In this document: piece after piece, positions 1 to 7,637 of the stretch
Layout: each line of letters begins with the position of its first letter
Position numbering within the stretch: the stretch's first letter is position 1
Source: CBDTYW01 sp965364735
Lineage (GTDB): Bacteria > Actinomycetota > Nitriliruptoria > Nitriliruptorales > Nitriliruptoraceae
Length of the DNA stretch: 21,179 nucleotides
Reading direction: 5' to 3'
Assembly (NCBI GenBank): GCA_965364735.1
Contig: CBDTYW010000027.1
Span: 1 to 21,179 of the forward strand
Program-made: the position numbers and the translations under genes
Notes under the pieces: generated by a model
What the model was told of the DNA's origin: nothing
Seen by the model: only the letters and a program-made list of their open reading frames with translations
The model's database searches: none

Positions 1-789
1 GGTGCGCTGCGTCGTCGCGGCCACGGCCTGTGCGGCCGTGCCGGTCGTCTGGGTCGGCGTCGTCGCGGGCGAGGCGGCATCCGTGAAGGCCTCGGCCAGC
101 TCGTTCCCGGCCTGCTGCGGGTCCGCGTCACCCTCCGCCCCGGCGGCAGAGGGGTCGGTGAGGTCGAGGATCTCGCTGCCGGTCACGTCTCCTGCGCCGT
201 CGGCCGCGGTCTGGGCGTCCTGCTGCTCCCCGTCCGCCAGCGAGCCGGTCGTCGATGGAGGATCCGTCGGCTCGACGACGGCTGCGGCGGCGCCGAAGGC
301 GAGGGTCGCCATCGTCGGGTCGCCGTCGGACACCGGCTCCTCGAGCACTTGGCCGTTGACGAGCGGGAGCGCCGCAGCATCGGTCTGGATCGCGGCACGC
401 ATGGCGAGGAGGACCTGCTCGGTCGGGATCTGATCCGTGATCTCGGAGTCGTCGTGTGCATCCACCCGGTCCTCACGGACCGGCTTCCGTGTGGCCACGG
501 CGGGCTCATCCGCGCGGCGGAGCTCGCGAGGCTCGTCGTGGTGGCGAACCTCGTCAGCGCGGTCGACCGGACGTTCCTTGATGGCCTCACGCTCGACACG
601 ACGCGGCTCGTGACGCTCGCGCGGACGGTCCTCAGCGATGTCGCGACGGTGGTGCTGGGCACGAGCGGTCGGTTCAGCGTTGCCCAGCGCGCCCATGGAC
701 GCGAGCAAGGTGTCGAAGCCGGCGCTGGCCGGCGCCGCGAGCGAGCTCGGGGGGTCGGCGGCGGGTCCGGTGCGGACGCGATCGATCAT
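1..789 (-). CDS. fliK: FliK-like flagellar hook-length control protein (N-terminal part, cut by window edge)
   Basis: Translating the minus strand from an ATG at 789 gives 263 codons with no stop down to position 1, so the gene runs off the left edge. The ATG overlaps the stop of the transglycosylase gene by 4 nt (ATGA), and GGGAG lies 7 nt upstream, so translational coupling is likely. The N-terminus contains GFDTLLASMGAL at about residues 24-35, a hydrophobic stretch like the start of exported flagellar rulers. Residues of about 44-130 are very rich in Arg, Glu, Asp and His; after that the chain is Ala/Thr/Gln/Asp-rich and looks disordered. FliK proteins measure hook length and switch the export gate from hook to filament substrates; their N-terminal halves are poorly conserved and low in complexity, and the conserved FliK C-terminal domain would lie outside the window. 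The name therefore rests on position after fliJ and the transglycosylase, and on composition. The gene is real with good confidence; the product is likely but unproven. Confidence 0.62.
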   Translation of the reverse strand, partial: MIDRVRTGPAADPPSSLAAPASAGFDTLLASMGALGNAEPTARAQHHRRDIAEDRPRERHEPRRVEREAIKERPVDRADEVRHHDEPRELRRADEPAVATRKPVREDRVDAHDDSEITDQIPTEQVLLAMRAAIQTDAAALPLVNGQVLEEPVSDGDPTMATLAFGAAAAVVEPTDPPSTTGSLADGEQQDAQTAADGAGDVTGSEILDLTDPSAAGAEGDADPQQAGNELAEAFTDAASPATTPTQTTGTAAQAVAATTQRT

Positions 790-1541
790 CGGAGGGCTCC
801 CGTGGAGGCGTAGGCGGTGGCCGCGCGAAGCGCAGCTGAGGTGGTGGAGGCTGAGGTCGTGGTGGAGCTGGTGGAGGTCAGGTCCCTGAGACGCGCGAGG
901 ACCGCGGGGACGTAGGCCGCCGTCTCGGCGATGTCCGGGATCCCGCCCGCTGCGTCGACCCGCGACGGGCCGGCGTTGTAGGCAGCGAGCGCGAGCTCGA
1001 CGTCGCCGTCGTAGCGATCCAGCATCTCGGAGAGGAAGCGTGCGCCGCCAGCGAGGTTGTCCAGGGGCTCCGTCGGGTCGACCCCGAGGAGCGCCGCGGT
1101 CGCGGGCATGAGCTGGGTGAGGCCCAGCGCCCCGGCCCGCGACGTGCTCGCGGCGTCGAAGTTCGACTCCTGCCAGACGAGGGCAGCAAGCATCTGCGGG
1201 TCCAGGTCGGAGGCGCGGGCTGCGTCGGCGATCGCGCCGGCCCACTCCTGCCCGGCCTCGGGCAGCGCCCGGATCCACGCTCCGTCATCCGCCGTCAGCG
1301 TCGACCCGGTGGGTGCGAAGGTCTGCAGGAGCTGGGCGCGCGCGGCCGCGACGACGTCGCCTGTGCTCAGGCCGTCGACGGTGTCGGTCCCGGCGTCGAT
1401 GACGTCACCTGCGGTGACGGTCTCGTCGAGCGCCGCCTCGAGCTCGTCGGAGAAGACCCAGCGCGACACCTGGAACCGCTGCTCGATCGACGAGATGCGG
1501 TTCTGCACGTCCCTGATGCCGGAGAAGAGGTCGCCGTTCAT
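786..1541 (-). CDS. Lytic transglycosylase (SLT domain), flagellum-associated
   Basis: A 251-residue protein with a soluble lytic transglycosylase (goose-lysozyme-like) domain at about residues 95-220. Visible signatures are the catalytic glutamate in WQESNFD (E125), GALGLTQLMP (137-146) and AAYNAGP (186-192). These enzymes cleave the MurNAc-GlcNAc bond of peptidoglycan with anhydro-sugar formation. Inside a flagellar operon the expected job is to open the wall for the rod. No Sec signal peptide or membrane segment is visible: the N-terminus is a polar helix (MNGDLFSGIRDVQNRISSIE), so export may go through the flagellar type III apparatus, or the start of the exported form is unclear. The C-terminal 30 residues are Ser/Thr/Ala-rich and probably disordered. 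It starts 4 nt inside the end of fliJ and ends 4 nt inside the fliK-like gene. A free-standing transglycosylase here probably replaces the muramidase half of proteobacterial FlgJ. Confidence 0.92.
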   Translation of the reverse strand: MNGDLFSGIRDVQNRISSIEQRFQVSRWVFSDELEAALDETVTAGDVIDAGTDTVDGLSTGDVVAAARAQLLQTFAPTGSTLTADDGAWIRALPEAGQEWAGAIADAARASDLDPQMLAALVWQESNFDAASTSRAGALGLTQLMPATAALLGVDPTEPLDNLAGGARFLSEMLDRYDGDVELALAAYNAGPSRVDAAGGIPDIAETAAYVPAVLARLRDLTSTSSTTTSASTTSAALRAATAYASTGALR

Positions 1542-1969
1542 GCGTCTCCGCCCTTCCGCCGCAGGACCGCCATCTCGTCGAGCGAACGCTCCGCCCGGAT
1601 CCGCGCAGCGATGGCAGCCTGCTGCTGCCGGCGCTCCGCGAGCCGCTCGACTGACTGACGTTCCCGGTTCGCGCGTCGGAGCGCGCGGCTGGCCTGACGG
1701 TGCTCGTGGACGGAGCGCTCGTGCTCCTCCTCCGCGAGCTCGATGAGCTCGGTCGCCCGGATGCCGCGGAGATGCAGGCTGAGCAGCTGGACCGGCGGCA
1801 GGGTGCTCCCCCGCGTCGGCAGCTGCCCGGCGATGTTCCCTCGCGCATCTTCGACACGTTCACCTGCAGCGGCCTCAGCGCGCTGGGCTCGGACGTCCTC
1901 CGCTCGAGCTCGGTCCTCGCGCAGGCGCATGACCCGAGCCACGACCTCCATGCGATCCCGGCGACTCAT
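1538..1969 (-). CDS. fliJ: Flagellar export protein FliJ
   Basis: The ATG at 1969 overlaps the fliI stop by 4 nt and gives 143 residues, the usual FliJ size; a longer reading from 2035 runs into fliI and is not used. The protein is almost wholly charged helix, with long Arg/Glu/Ala runs (MEVVARVMRLREDRARAEDV near the start; ERQSVERLAERRQQQAAIAA near the end) that would form the two-helix antiparallel coiled coil typical of FliJ. FliJ is the soluble stalk of the flagellar type III export ATPase: it sits in the FliI hexamer, contacts FlhA and helps escort substrates. Sequence conservation in the family is weak, so the call rests on coiled-coil character, length and position directly after fliI. 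Confidence 0.85.
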   Translation of the reverse strand: MSRRDRMEVVARVMRLREDRARAEDVRAQRAEAAAGERVEDARGNIAGQLPTRGSTLPPVQLLSLHLRGIRATELIELAEEEHERSVHEHRQASRALRRANRERQSVERLAERRQQQAAIAARIRAERSLDEMAVLRRKGGDA

Positions 1970-3294
1970 GGAGCGCCCCCGTTCGGATCGTTCGTCCCGC
2001 GTCCCGCCGCGGCGAGCAGGGCGACGCGGTTCCACGTCTCGTCCCAGTCCGCGACCTCTTCGCGGTCCTGACGCAGGAAGGCGTGCAGCTCGTCCTGCAT
2101 GGCCAGCGCACGATCAGCTCGAGGGTTCGTCCCCGCGACGTACGCGCCGACCTCGACCAGGTCGCGGACTTCCTCGGCTGCCGCGAGCAGGCCACGGATG
2201 GTCGCGGCGTCCGTCGATGCCTGCGCGGGCAGGACCTTGCCGGAGAGCCGTGAGAGCGAACCGAGGGCGTCGATCGGGGGAACCCGACCGAGGTGAAGCA
2301 GCCCGCGGTCGAGGATGATGTGACCGTCGAGGATCGATCGGGTCGTGTCCGCGATCGGGTCATCGTCCAGCGACGAACCCTCGGTGAGCACCGTGTAGAT
2401 CGCCGTGATGGAGCCGTTGGGGCGCGTCCCCGCGCGCTCGAGCAGCTTCGGCAGCAACGCGAACACGCTCGGCGTGTAGCCACGCGCGGTCGGCGGCTCG
2501 CCTGCGGCGAGACCGATCTCGCGCTGTGCCATCGCCAGCCGCGTGACCGAGTCCATCATGAGGAGCACGTCGCTCCCGCCGTCAGCGAACCACTCCGCGA
2601 TCCGCGTCGCCAGGATTGCTGCCCGGAGCCGGACGAGCGGCGGCTCGTCGGAGGTCGCGACGATGGTGATCGTCCGGGCGGCGCCTTCGGGACCGAGGTC
2701 GTCCTCGAGGAACTCGCGGACCTCACGGCCCCGCTCCCCGATGAGCGCGACGACGTTGATGTCCGCCGCGGTCCCGCGCGCACACATGCCGAGCAGCGTC
2801 GACTTGCCCGTGCCGGATCCGGCGAAGATGCCCATCCTCTGCCCGCGGCCGACGGTGCAGAGGCTGTCGATCACCCGCACCCCTGTGGGGAGCGGCTCGT
2901 CGATGCGGCGTCGTGAGAGCGGCGTGGGGGCTGGGTTGTCCAGATCGACGAGCTCGCCGATGATCGGTCGGCCGCCGTCGATCGGACGACCGAGGCCGTC
3001 GAGCACACGGCCGACCATGTCCTTGCTGACCGCGACACGGGCGCGGTCGCTCGAGATCGTGACCTCGTCACCGCGCGCGATGCCCGTGGTGTCGCCGTAC
3101 AGCAGCGTCCGCACACCGCGGTCCGCGAGCGCGACGACCTCTGCGGGCCGCGGACCTGCGTTGGTGTGCACCTGGACGGCGTCACCGACGGCGAGCCGCA
3201 GTCCGCGGACCTCGAGCTCGCCCCCGACGACGCGGGCAACCCGGCCGCGGATGCGTCCGGGCGGGACCTCGGTGGGCAGCATCAGGTCACGCAC
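1966..3294 (-). CDS. fliI: Flagellum-specific export ATPase FliI
   Basis: A 442-residue protein of the FliI/YscN family, related to the F1-ATPase beta subunit. The P-loop GSGTGKST is at residues 159-166, the Walker B strand VLLMMD at 243-248, and the family signature region around TRLAMAQREIGLAAGEPPT follows at about 251-269. The N-terminal beta-barrel (about 15-85) and C-terminal helical domain (about 360-442) are both present, so it looks intact. It hydrolyses ATP to energise or prime export of rod, hook and filament subunits through the FlhA/FlhB gate, working with FliH and FliJ. The start used is GTG at 3294, which overlaps the end of fliH by 8 nt and has GAGGCGG upstream; an ATG at 3282 (residue 5) is the alternative. 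Confidence 0.97.
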   Translation of the reverse strand: MRDLMLPTEVPPGRIRGRVARVVGGELEVRGLRLAVGDAVQVHTNAGPRPAEVVALADRGVRTLLYGDTTGIARGDEVTISSDRARVAVSKDMVGRVLDGLGRPIDGGRPIIGELVDLDNPAPTPLSRRRIDEPLPTGVRVIDSLCTVGRGQRMGIFAGSGTGKSTLLGMCARGTAADINVVALIGERGREVREFLEDDLGPEGAARTITIVATSDEPPLVRLRAAILATRIAEWFADGGSDVLLMMDSVTRLAMAQREIGLAAGEPPTARGYTPSVFALLPKLLERAGTRPNGSITAIYTVLTEGSSLDDDPIADTTRSILDGHIILDRGLLHLGRVPPIDALGSLSRLSGKVLPAQASTDAATIRGLLAAAEEVRDLVEVGAYVAGTNPRADRALAMQDELHAFLRQDREEVADWDETWNRVALLAAAGRGTNDPNGGAP

Positions 3295-3844
3295 GGGTCA
3301 CCGCCTCGCGGATGATGTCCCAGCGGGTCGCATCGGTCAGGTCGGCGCTTGCCCAGGGGCCGTCGATCTCGGCGTCGTCCGGACCGAGCGTCGCGTCGAC
3401 CACGACGCGGACGCCGCGCTCGTTGGCGAACGCTGTGGTGACGGAGTCCACCCGATCCTCGCCGACCCGGACCACGAGGTCGTCGTCGTCGATCGAGGCC
3501 AGCGCAGCGCGGATGCGGTCAGCGAGGGCCGCGCCGTTGTCGTCGACGACGACCGCGGCGATCTCCTGTGCGATGCGCAGGGCGAGCTCGACCGTTTCCT
3601 GGGCGTGCTCCGCGACCGCCGCTCGATGTGCTGCGACCGCTTCCATCACGGTGCGATGCAGCAGCTGTGCGCGGGCTTCGCGGTCGTCCTGGAGCTCGAT
3701 CCGGGTGCGTTGCGCACCGATCGCCTCGCCTTCGGCACGTGCCTCGGCACGGGCGCGCTCGAGGAGGGCGATCACCTCGGGATCGACCTCGACCGCACGC
3801 GTCGCGAGCGACCGGGATGCGGTCGCGAGGTCGGGCTGGCGCAT
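3287..3844 (-). CDS. fliH: Flagellar assembly protein FliH
   Basis: A 185-residue protein starting at ATG 3844, 4 nt after the fliG stop; a longer open frame to 4189 lies inside fliG and has non-coding composition, so it is rejected. The chain begins with a helical region rich in Ala, Arg and Glu (ALLERARAEARAEGEAIGAQ at about 26-45), continues as a long helix, and ends in an alpha/beta domain with alternating strands (DDLVVRV, RVVVDATL) like the C-terminal domain of FliH/V-ATPase subunit E. FliH is the peripheral stalk and negative regulator of FliI and tethers the ATPase ring to the C-ring. The family is divergent, so the call combines this pattern with the strict fliG-fliH-fliI order. The 8-nt overlap with fliI suggests coupled synthesis of the two partners. 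Confidence 0.86.
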   Translation of the reverse strand: MRQPDLATASRSLATRAVEVDPEVIALLERARAEARAEGEAIGAQRTRIELQDDREARAQLLHRTVMEAVAAHRAAVAEHAQETVELALRIAQEIAAVVVDDNGAALADRIRAALASIDDDDLVVRVGEDRVDSVTTAFANERGVRVVVDATLGPDDAEIDGPWASADLTDATRWDIIREAVTRA

Positions 3845-3848
3845 GACC

Positions 3849-4862
3849 CTAGGCAACGAGATCCTCCGCGCCGCCGACATCGATGGAGATCGTCCCGTCC
3901 TCAGCGAGCTGGCGGACGACCCGCACGACCTCGAGCTGGGCAGCGTCGACCTCGGAACGCTTGAGCTTGCCGAGCAGCTCCATCTCCTCACGCACCGCCG
4001 TGGCGGCCCGCTCCGAGAGGTTGCCCCAGACAAGCTGCGAGATGTCGTCGGTCGCGCCCTTGAGCGCGGTCGCGAGCGAGGCTGGCTCGACCCCGCGCAG
4101 GACTTCCTGGACGGCGCGGTTGTCGAGCTTGATGAGGTCGGAGAAGACGAACATCGCTTCACGGACCGCCGCCGCGAGCTCCGGGTCACGTTCGGCCAGA
4201 GCCTCGAGGATCTGCTCCCCCTGCGCCTTGGAGAGCTGGTTCAGGAGCGTCGCGAGCTCGCGGGCACCACCGGCGCTGCGCGTCTCCGTCGTGTTCTCGG
4301 GTGTGCCGAGGACGTCCGTCAGCTCCTGCTCGATGCGGCGGATCACGGGGGCTGCCACGCTGCCCATCGTGGCCACGCGGCGCGCGATGTCGAGACGACG
4401 TCCGTCGCTGAACGCGCGCAGGAAGACCGCGCCGCGCTCGGCGGGAACGTTGGCCACGACCAGGGCGATCGTCTGCTCGTGCTCGTCGTCCAGCGCGGCA
4501 ATGACCTGGCGGTCCGAGAAGAGACGCAGGAACGCGAACGGGGCGTCGTCGTTGAGGCCGAGCACGCGGTGGATGGTCCCGTCGGCGCGGGCTCCACGCC
4601 AGGCCCGGACGAGCTGTTCGGCGGACTCGCGGTCACCGACGAGGCGCTGACGCCGCGCGGTCACCTCGTCATGGACCTCCGTGAACATCGATGCCATGTC
4701 CTCGCGGCTGAGCTGCCCGAGGTCCGCGACCATACGGGTGAGCGCCTCGACCTCGCCGTCGGCCATGTGCGGGAACAGCGATGCTGACGCCTCCGGGCCG
4801 ATGGCCAGGAGGAGGGCGGCCGCCTTCTGGCGGCGACTCAGCTTCAGCGCGGTGTCGCTCAT
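3849..4862 (-). CDS. fliG: Flagellar motor switch protein FliG
   Basis: A 337-residue FliG of normal length. The N-terminal domain (about 1-100) binds FliF. The middle domain carries the characteristic EHEQTIALVVANV (127-139), the local version of the EHPQ motif. The C-terminal domain has MFVF at 237-240 (the MFxF hinge motif) followed by the torque helix region (about 244-300) with alternating charged residues that face the stator. FliG forms the rotor ring of the C-ring, transmits torque from MotA and switches direction with FliM. It starts with ATG overlapping the fliF stop by 4 nt, consistent with the stoichiometric FliF-FliG pairing. No residues appear to be missing. Confidence 0.97.
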   Translation of the reverse strand: MSDTALKLSRRQKAAALLLAIGPEASASLFPHMADGEVEALTRMVADLGQLSREDMASMFTEVHDEVTARRQRLVGDRESAEQLVRAWRGARADGTIHRVLGLNDDAPFAFLRLFSDRQVIAALDDEHEQTIALVVANVPAERGAVFLRAFSDGRRLDIARRVATMGSVAAPVIRRIEQELTDVLGTPENTTETRSAGGARELATLLNQLSKAQGEQILEALAERDPELAAAVREAMFVFSDLIKLDNRAVQEVLRGVEPASLATALKGATDDISQLVWGNLSERAATAVREEMELLGKLKRSEVDAAQLEVVRVVRQLAEDGTISIDVGGAEDLVA

Positions 4863-6370
4863 GCGTCGTCACCCTCGGCGAGCCACGAGCGGAGGAGGCT
4901 GGCGATCTCGTCCGGCTGCTGCGCGACGAGGTCCGCGATGCTGGTGGGCTCACCGGAACCGATGGCCCGCGCTCCGACCGCCGCGAGCTCCTTCTGCTCC
5001 TTGTCCGGGACGAGCGCCGGGAGGAGCAGCGCGAGCGGGTCCTCCGGGTCGCCCTTGCGACGGGTCGCGAGGAAGAGCGCGATGGCGATGAGGACGAGGA
5101 GGATCATCCCGATGACCTGCGGGATCATGTCGATGATGCCACCGAGGGCGGACGGCCCGATCTCGACGACGGCCTCGAGCTCGGGAAGCGCGACGGCGGT
5201 CACCCGGATCGTGTCGCCACGGGCGGCGTCGAGGCCGACCGCGGCCGCGACCAGGGACTGGATCTCGGTGGCGTCGGGGGGGACGATGCCCGAGAGCGTG
5301 CCGTCGTCCATCACGATTGCGACGGACAGCTTCTCGACGTCACCAGGAGCCGAGGTCGACTTCGTCAGGACACGGTCGACGCCGTAGACCGTCGTCTGCT
5401 CGCCGCGGGTGTAGCTGGTCTCGCCGTCGGTGTCGCCGCCGGCGATCGGGCCACCGTCCACGCCGACGATGCCGCCGACGATGCCGCCGACGCCGGTGTA
5501 GTCCTCTTCCTTGATGTTCTCGCGGATGGCGACCTGCGACTCGGGTGCGAAGGTCTCGGACTCGATCTGACGCTCGTCGAAGTCCAGCGTCGCCTTGACG
5601 ACGACCGAAGCACGGCCGAGCCCGATGGCGCTGTCGAGCAGCCGGGTGATGTCCCCCGCGATGCTCGCCTCGTACTCACGCGTCATGCGCAGGTTGCGGT
5701 CGGTGACGGTGCCCGAGCTCCCGGCGCTGCCCGGAGCGGACAACACCCGGCCCTCGGTGTCGGCGACCGTCACATCGCGGGGGCTGAGCCCCTCGACGGA
5801 TGAGCTGACGAGGAAGGTGACCGTCTCGATCTCCTCGGCTCCCAGCATGCGTGACGAGTCGATGAGCACGGACGCCGTGGCGCCGGCGCTCGTCTCGCGG
5901 AAGAGGTCGTCCTCGGGGATGGCCAGGTGGACGGTCGCGTTGTCGATCGCGTCCATCGCCATGAGCGTCCGGGAGAGCTCGCCCTCGATGGCGATCTTGT
6001 AGTCCACGCGCTGACGGAAGTCGGAGACCGTGAGGCCCTGGTTGTCGAGGCGGGAGTAGCCCTCAGGGGCCACGCTCGTCGCGATGCCGACGCCGGCGAG
6101 GCGCGCCTTCGTGTCCAGCATCGTCGCGCGCGGCACGAGGATCGAGCCGTTCTGCCCGAGCTGGTACGGGCGACCCATCGCCTCGAGCTCGGTGATGACG
6201 TTCGCCGTCGCCTGCCCGTCGAGACCGCCGTACAGGACGGTCCAGGACGGCGCGGAGACCCAACGGGTGAACCCGAGGACCGCGACGAGTCCGACGACGA
6301 CGCATGCGCCGACGACCGCCCGGTGGGCGATCGGCATGCTCGCGATGAGCTTCCTCAGTCGTTCGATCAT
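4859..6370 (-). CDS. fliF: Flagellar MS-ring protein FliF
   Basis: A 503-residue FliF. The first transmembrane helix is at about 18-35, followed by the secretin-like ring-building YscJ/FliF domain (about 40-210, including VLYGGLDGQ and LFRETSAGATASVLID). A beta-collar region follows, then a second transmembrane helix at about 412-436, and a short cytoplasmic tail ending in an acidic helix (ADLVAQQPDEIASLLRSWL) that matches the FliG-binding tail. FliF is the first structure laid down: it forms the membrane ring on which the C-ring and export gate assemble. Residues 293-316 are a run of Gly, Ile, Val and Asp in the extracytoplasmic collar, which looks like a flexible insert. The gene overlaps fliE by 1 nt and fliG by 4 nt. 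Confidence 0.98.
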   Translation of the reverse strand: MIERLRKLIASMPIAHRAVVGACVVVGLVAVLGFTRWVSAPSWTVLYGGLDGQATANVITELEAMGRPYQLGQNGSILVPRATMLDTKARLAGVGIATSVAPEGYSRLDNQGLTVSDFRQRVDYKIAIEGELSRTLMAMDAIDNATVHLAIPEDDLFRETSAGATASVLIDSSRMLGAEEIETVTFLVSSSVEGLSPRDVTVADTEGRVLSAPGSAGSSGTVTDRNLRMTREYEASIAGDITRLLDSAIGLGRASVVVKATLDFDERQIESETFAPESQVAIRENIKEEDYTGVGGIVGGIVGVDGGPIAGGDTDGETSYTRGEQTTVYGVDRVLTKSTSAPGDVEKLSVAIVMDDGTLSGIVPPDATEIQSLVAAAVGLDAARGDTIRVTAVALPELEAVVEIGPSALGGIIDMIPQVIGMILLVLIAIALFLATRRKGDPEDPLALLLPALVPDKEQKELAAVGARAIGSGEPTSIADLVAQQPDEIASLLRSWLAEGDDA

Positions 6371-6669
6371 CAGACCTGCATCCTCATGATCTCTTGGTAC
6401 GCCTCGACCGCGCGGTCACGTACCTGTGCGAGCATCTCGACGCCGAGCTGCGCCTTGGATGTGGTGGCCATGAGCTCGGCGACCGAAGTCTCACCGCCGC
6501 TCGCGACGTCTTGGATCGCCGTGTTCGCCGCGTGCTCGAGGCCGGAGATCTGCTGGATCCCCTCGCCGAGCGCACTTGCGAACCCGGCGGCGTCGGCGGG
6601 GGCACCACCGATGCTGCCGATGCTGCCGCCAAGTGACGGGATCGTTCCGGGCAGGGGGGCGATGGCCAT
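6370..6669 (-). CDS. fliE: Flagellar hook-basal body protein FliE
   Basis: A 99-residue FliE, the adaptor that joins the MS ring to the proximal rod and one of the first proteins exported. The N-terminal third is Gly/Pro/Ala-rich and disordered (residues 1-30). The rest is helical with the recognisable core GETSVAELMATTSKAQLGVE at about 58-77 and the conserved C-terminal RDRAVEAYQEIMRMQV. The ATG start overlaps the flgC stop by 1 nt (TGATG form), and the stop overlaps fliF by 1 nt. Position between flgC and fliF is the standard one. Confidence 0.96.
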   Translation of the reverse strand: MAIAPLPGTIPSLGGSIGSIGGAPADAAGFASALGEGIQQISGLEHAANTAIQDVASGGETSVAELMATTSKAQLGVEMLAQVRDRAVEAYQEIMRMQV

Positions 6670-7079
6670 CAGCGCTGTCCGATGGTCAGGGCGGAGCGAT
6701 ATGCCTGCTCAGCCGACTGGATGGTCGAGATGTTCACCTGGTAGTTCCGCTGCGCGAGCATGAGGTCGACCATGTGCGCGCCGAGGTCGACGGCCGGCAT
6801 CGTGACGATCCCGTTCTCGTCCGCGAGGGGATGGAACGGGTCGAAGACCTCGGGCGGCTCGATCTCGTACTCGACGACGTCGGCCACGCCGACACCGGAA
6901 CCCGACGACGTGATCTGGGAGCCCAGCTCCTGCGCGACGACGAGGCGGGCGCGGAACGGCTCCTCCCCCGGCTCGTTGATGGTGTTGATGTTCGCGATGT
7001 TGTGCGAGACCGTGTCCAGCCAGTACTGGCTGAAGCCGACGCCCGTGCGTCCGATGTCGATGGAGGAGAAGAGTGACAT
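6669..7079 (-). CDS. flgC: Flagellar basal-body rod protein FlgC
   Basis: A 136-residue proximal rod protein. It has the rod/hook family N-terminal heptad region with the signature VSHNIANINT (24-33) and the C-terminal helix VDLMLAQRNYQVNISTIQSA typical of FlgC and FlgG. The middle holds a short beta domain (about 40-95). FlgC is exported and polymerises with FlgB and FlgF to form the proximal rod. It begins with ATG overlapping the flgB stop by 1 nt and lies directly before fliE, the common flgB-flgC-fliE unit. Confidence 0.97.
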   Translation of the reverse strand: MSLFSSIDIGRTGVGFSQYWLDTVSHNIANINTINEPGEEPFRARLVVAQELGSQITSSGSGVGVADVVEYEIEPPEVFDPFHPLADENGIVTMPAVDLGAHMVDLMLAQRNYQVNISTIQSAEQAYRSALTIGQR

Positions 7080-7438
7080 CAGCGCTTCCCGATCGCGGTG
7101 CGCGTCATGTTCATCTTGAAGTTGTAGGACTGCACCATCGCGTCGTGGATCATGTTGTTCTTGAGCAGACCAACCATCTCGCCCTCGAGCTTGACGGTGT
7201 TGCCCTGGTAGTTCGGCAGGCCGCCCGCGTCGCGGACGGTTGCGGTGACGGACTCACCGCTGTCGAGGCTGCCGCTGCTGAGGGCCTCGCGGAGCGCGCC
7301 CTCGAAGTCCACGGCCTTGGCGCGGTAGTTCGGGACCGAGGCGTTCGCGATGTTGTGCGCGAAGACGTCCTGGCGTCGTGCAGCCGCCGTGATGGCGAAC
7401 TCGACGCTCCGCATGGTGGTGTCCGCGATGGCATCCAC
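7079..7438 (-). CDS. flgB: Flagellar basal-body rod protein FlgB
   Basis: A 119-residue proximal rod protein. The signature VFAHNIANASVPNYRAKAVD (25-44) is the rod-protein N-terminal motif, and NFKMNMTRTAIGK at the end is the FlgB C-terminal helix. It starts at GTG 7438 with a strong AAGGAGG about 6 nt upstream; an internal ATG at residue 9 is less well placed. This is the first gene of the basal-body operon. Upstream lie a candidate flagellar promoter (7584-7611) and a stable hairpin (7488-7515), so its leader would be about 140 nt long if that promoter is used. Confidence 0.96.
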   Translation of the reverse strand: MDAIADTTMRSVEFAITAAARRQDVFAHNIANASVPNYRAKAVDFEGALREALSSGSLDSGESVTATVRDAGGLPNYQGNTVKLEGEMVGLLKNNMIHDAMVQSYNFKMNMTRTAIGKR

Positions 7439-7487
7439 GTGGTCCTCCTTCCCGATCGGCCGAGACCTCCTGTCCGGGAACGCGCAA

Positions 7488-7515
7488 CAGGACGGCGCGT
7501 TCGCGCGCCGTCCTG
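7488..7515 (-). terminator. Perfect 12-bp hairpin with 4-nt loop upstream of flgB
   Basis: CAGGACGGCGCG (7488-7499) and CGCGCCGTCCTG (7504-7515) are exact reverse complements around a TTCG loop (CGAA on the minus strand). The stem is very GC-rich and no U-run follows on the minus strand, as in many high-GC terminators. It could end transcripts arriving from fliD-fliS. It also lies downstream of the candidate flgB promoter, so it may instead act as a leader structure or attenuator. Confidence 0.6.
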
Positions 7516-7579
7516 GCGTGGAGATTCCGGATGAGTTGTCGTCGGCGTCACCGGACCCGGAGGTGCGGGGGTCGCCACC

Positions 7580-7605
7580 ACCCCTGTCGGTCCACCGACG
7601 GGGGT
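7580..7605. repeat. Inverted repeat overlapping the flgB promoter motif
   Basis: ACCCCTGTCGG (7580-7590) and CCGACGGGGGT (7595-7605) pair over 11 positions with one imperfect pair and a TCCA loop. It may be part of the fliD-operon terminator, an operator dyad, or both. Confidence 0.5.
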
Positions 7606-7611
7606 CTTGAG
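7584..7611 (-). promoter_or_regulatory. Candidate FliA-type promoter for the flgB operon
   Basis: On the minus strand CTCA (7611-7608) is followed after 16 nt by ACCGACAG (7591-7584). This is one base from the GCCGACAG at the fliD promoter with the same spacer. It would start transcription near 7577, about 140 nt before the flgB GTG. The -10 half lies inside an 11-bp hairpin (7580-7605). I inferred this by comparing intergenic regions, so it is a motif match only. Confidence 0.5.
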
Positions 7612-7613
7612 CA

Positions 7614-7637
7614 CTGCCTGAAGGAAAGGTCAGGCAG
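7614..7637 (-). terminator. Hairpin overlapping the stop codon of the FliT-position gene
   Basis: CTGCCTGA (7614-7621) and TCAGGCAG (7630-7637) are perfect 8-bp complements with an 8-nt loop. The minus-strand stop TGA (7632-7630) sits in the stem. It is placed right at the end of the fliD-fliS transcript, so termination or 3' end protection is likely; there is no U-tract. Confidence 0.45.

Noticed and set aside
2543..3964. A 473-codon plus-strand open frame across fliI and fliH
   Set aside because: Antisense to the FliI P-loop and FliH; low-complexity Ser/Arg/Pro composition typical of a shadow frame.
7453..7460. GCCGATCG on the minus strand just before flgB, a perfect-looking sigma-28 -10
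   Set aside because: No CTCA at 15-17 nt upstream, and transcription from it would start inside the flgB ribosome-binding site.
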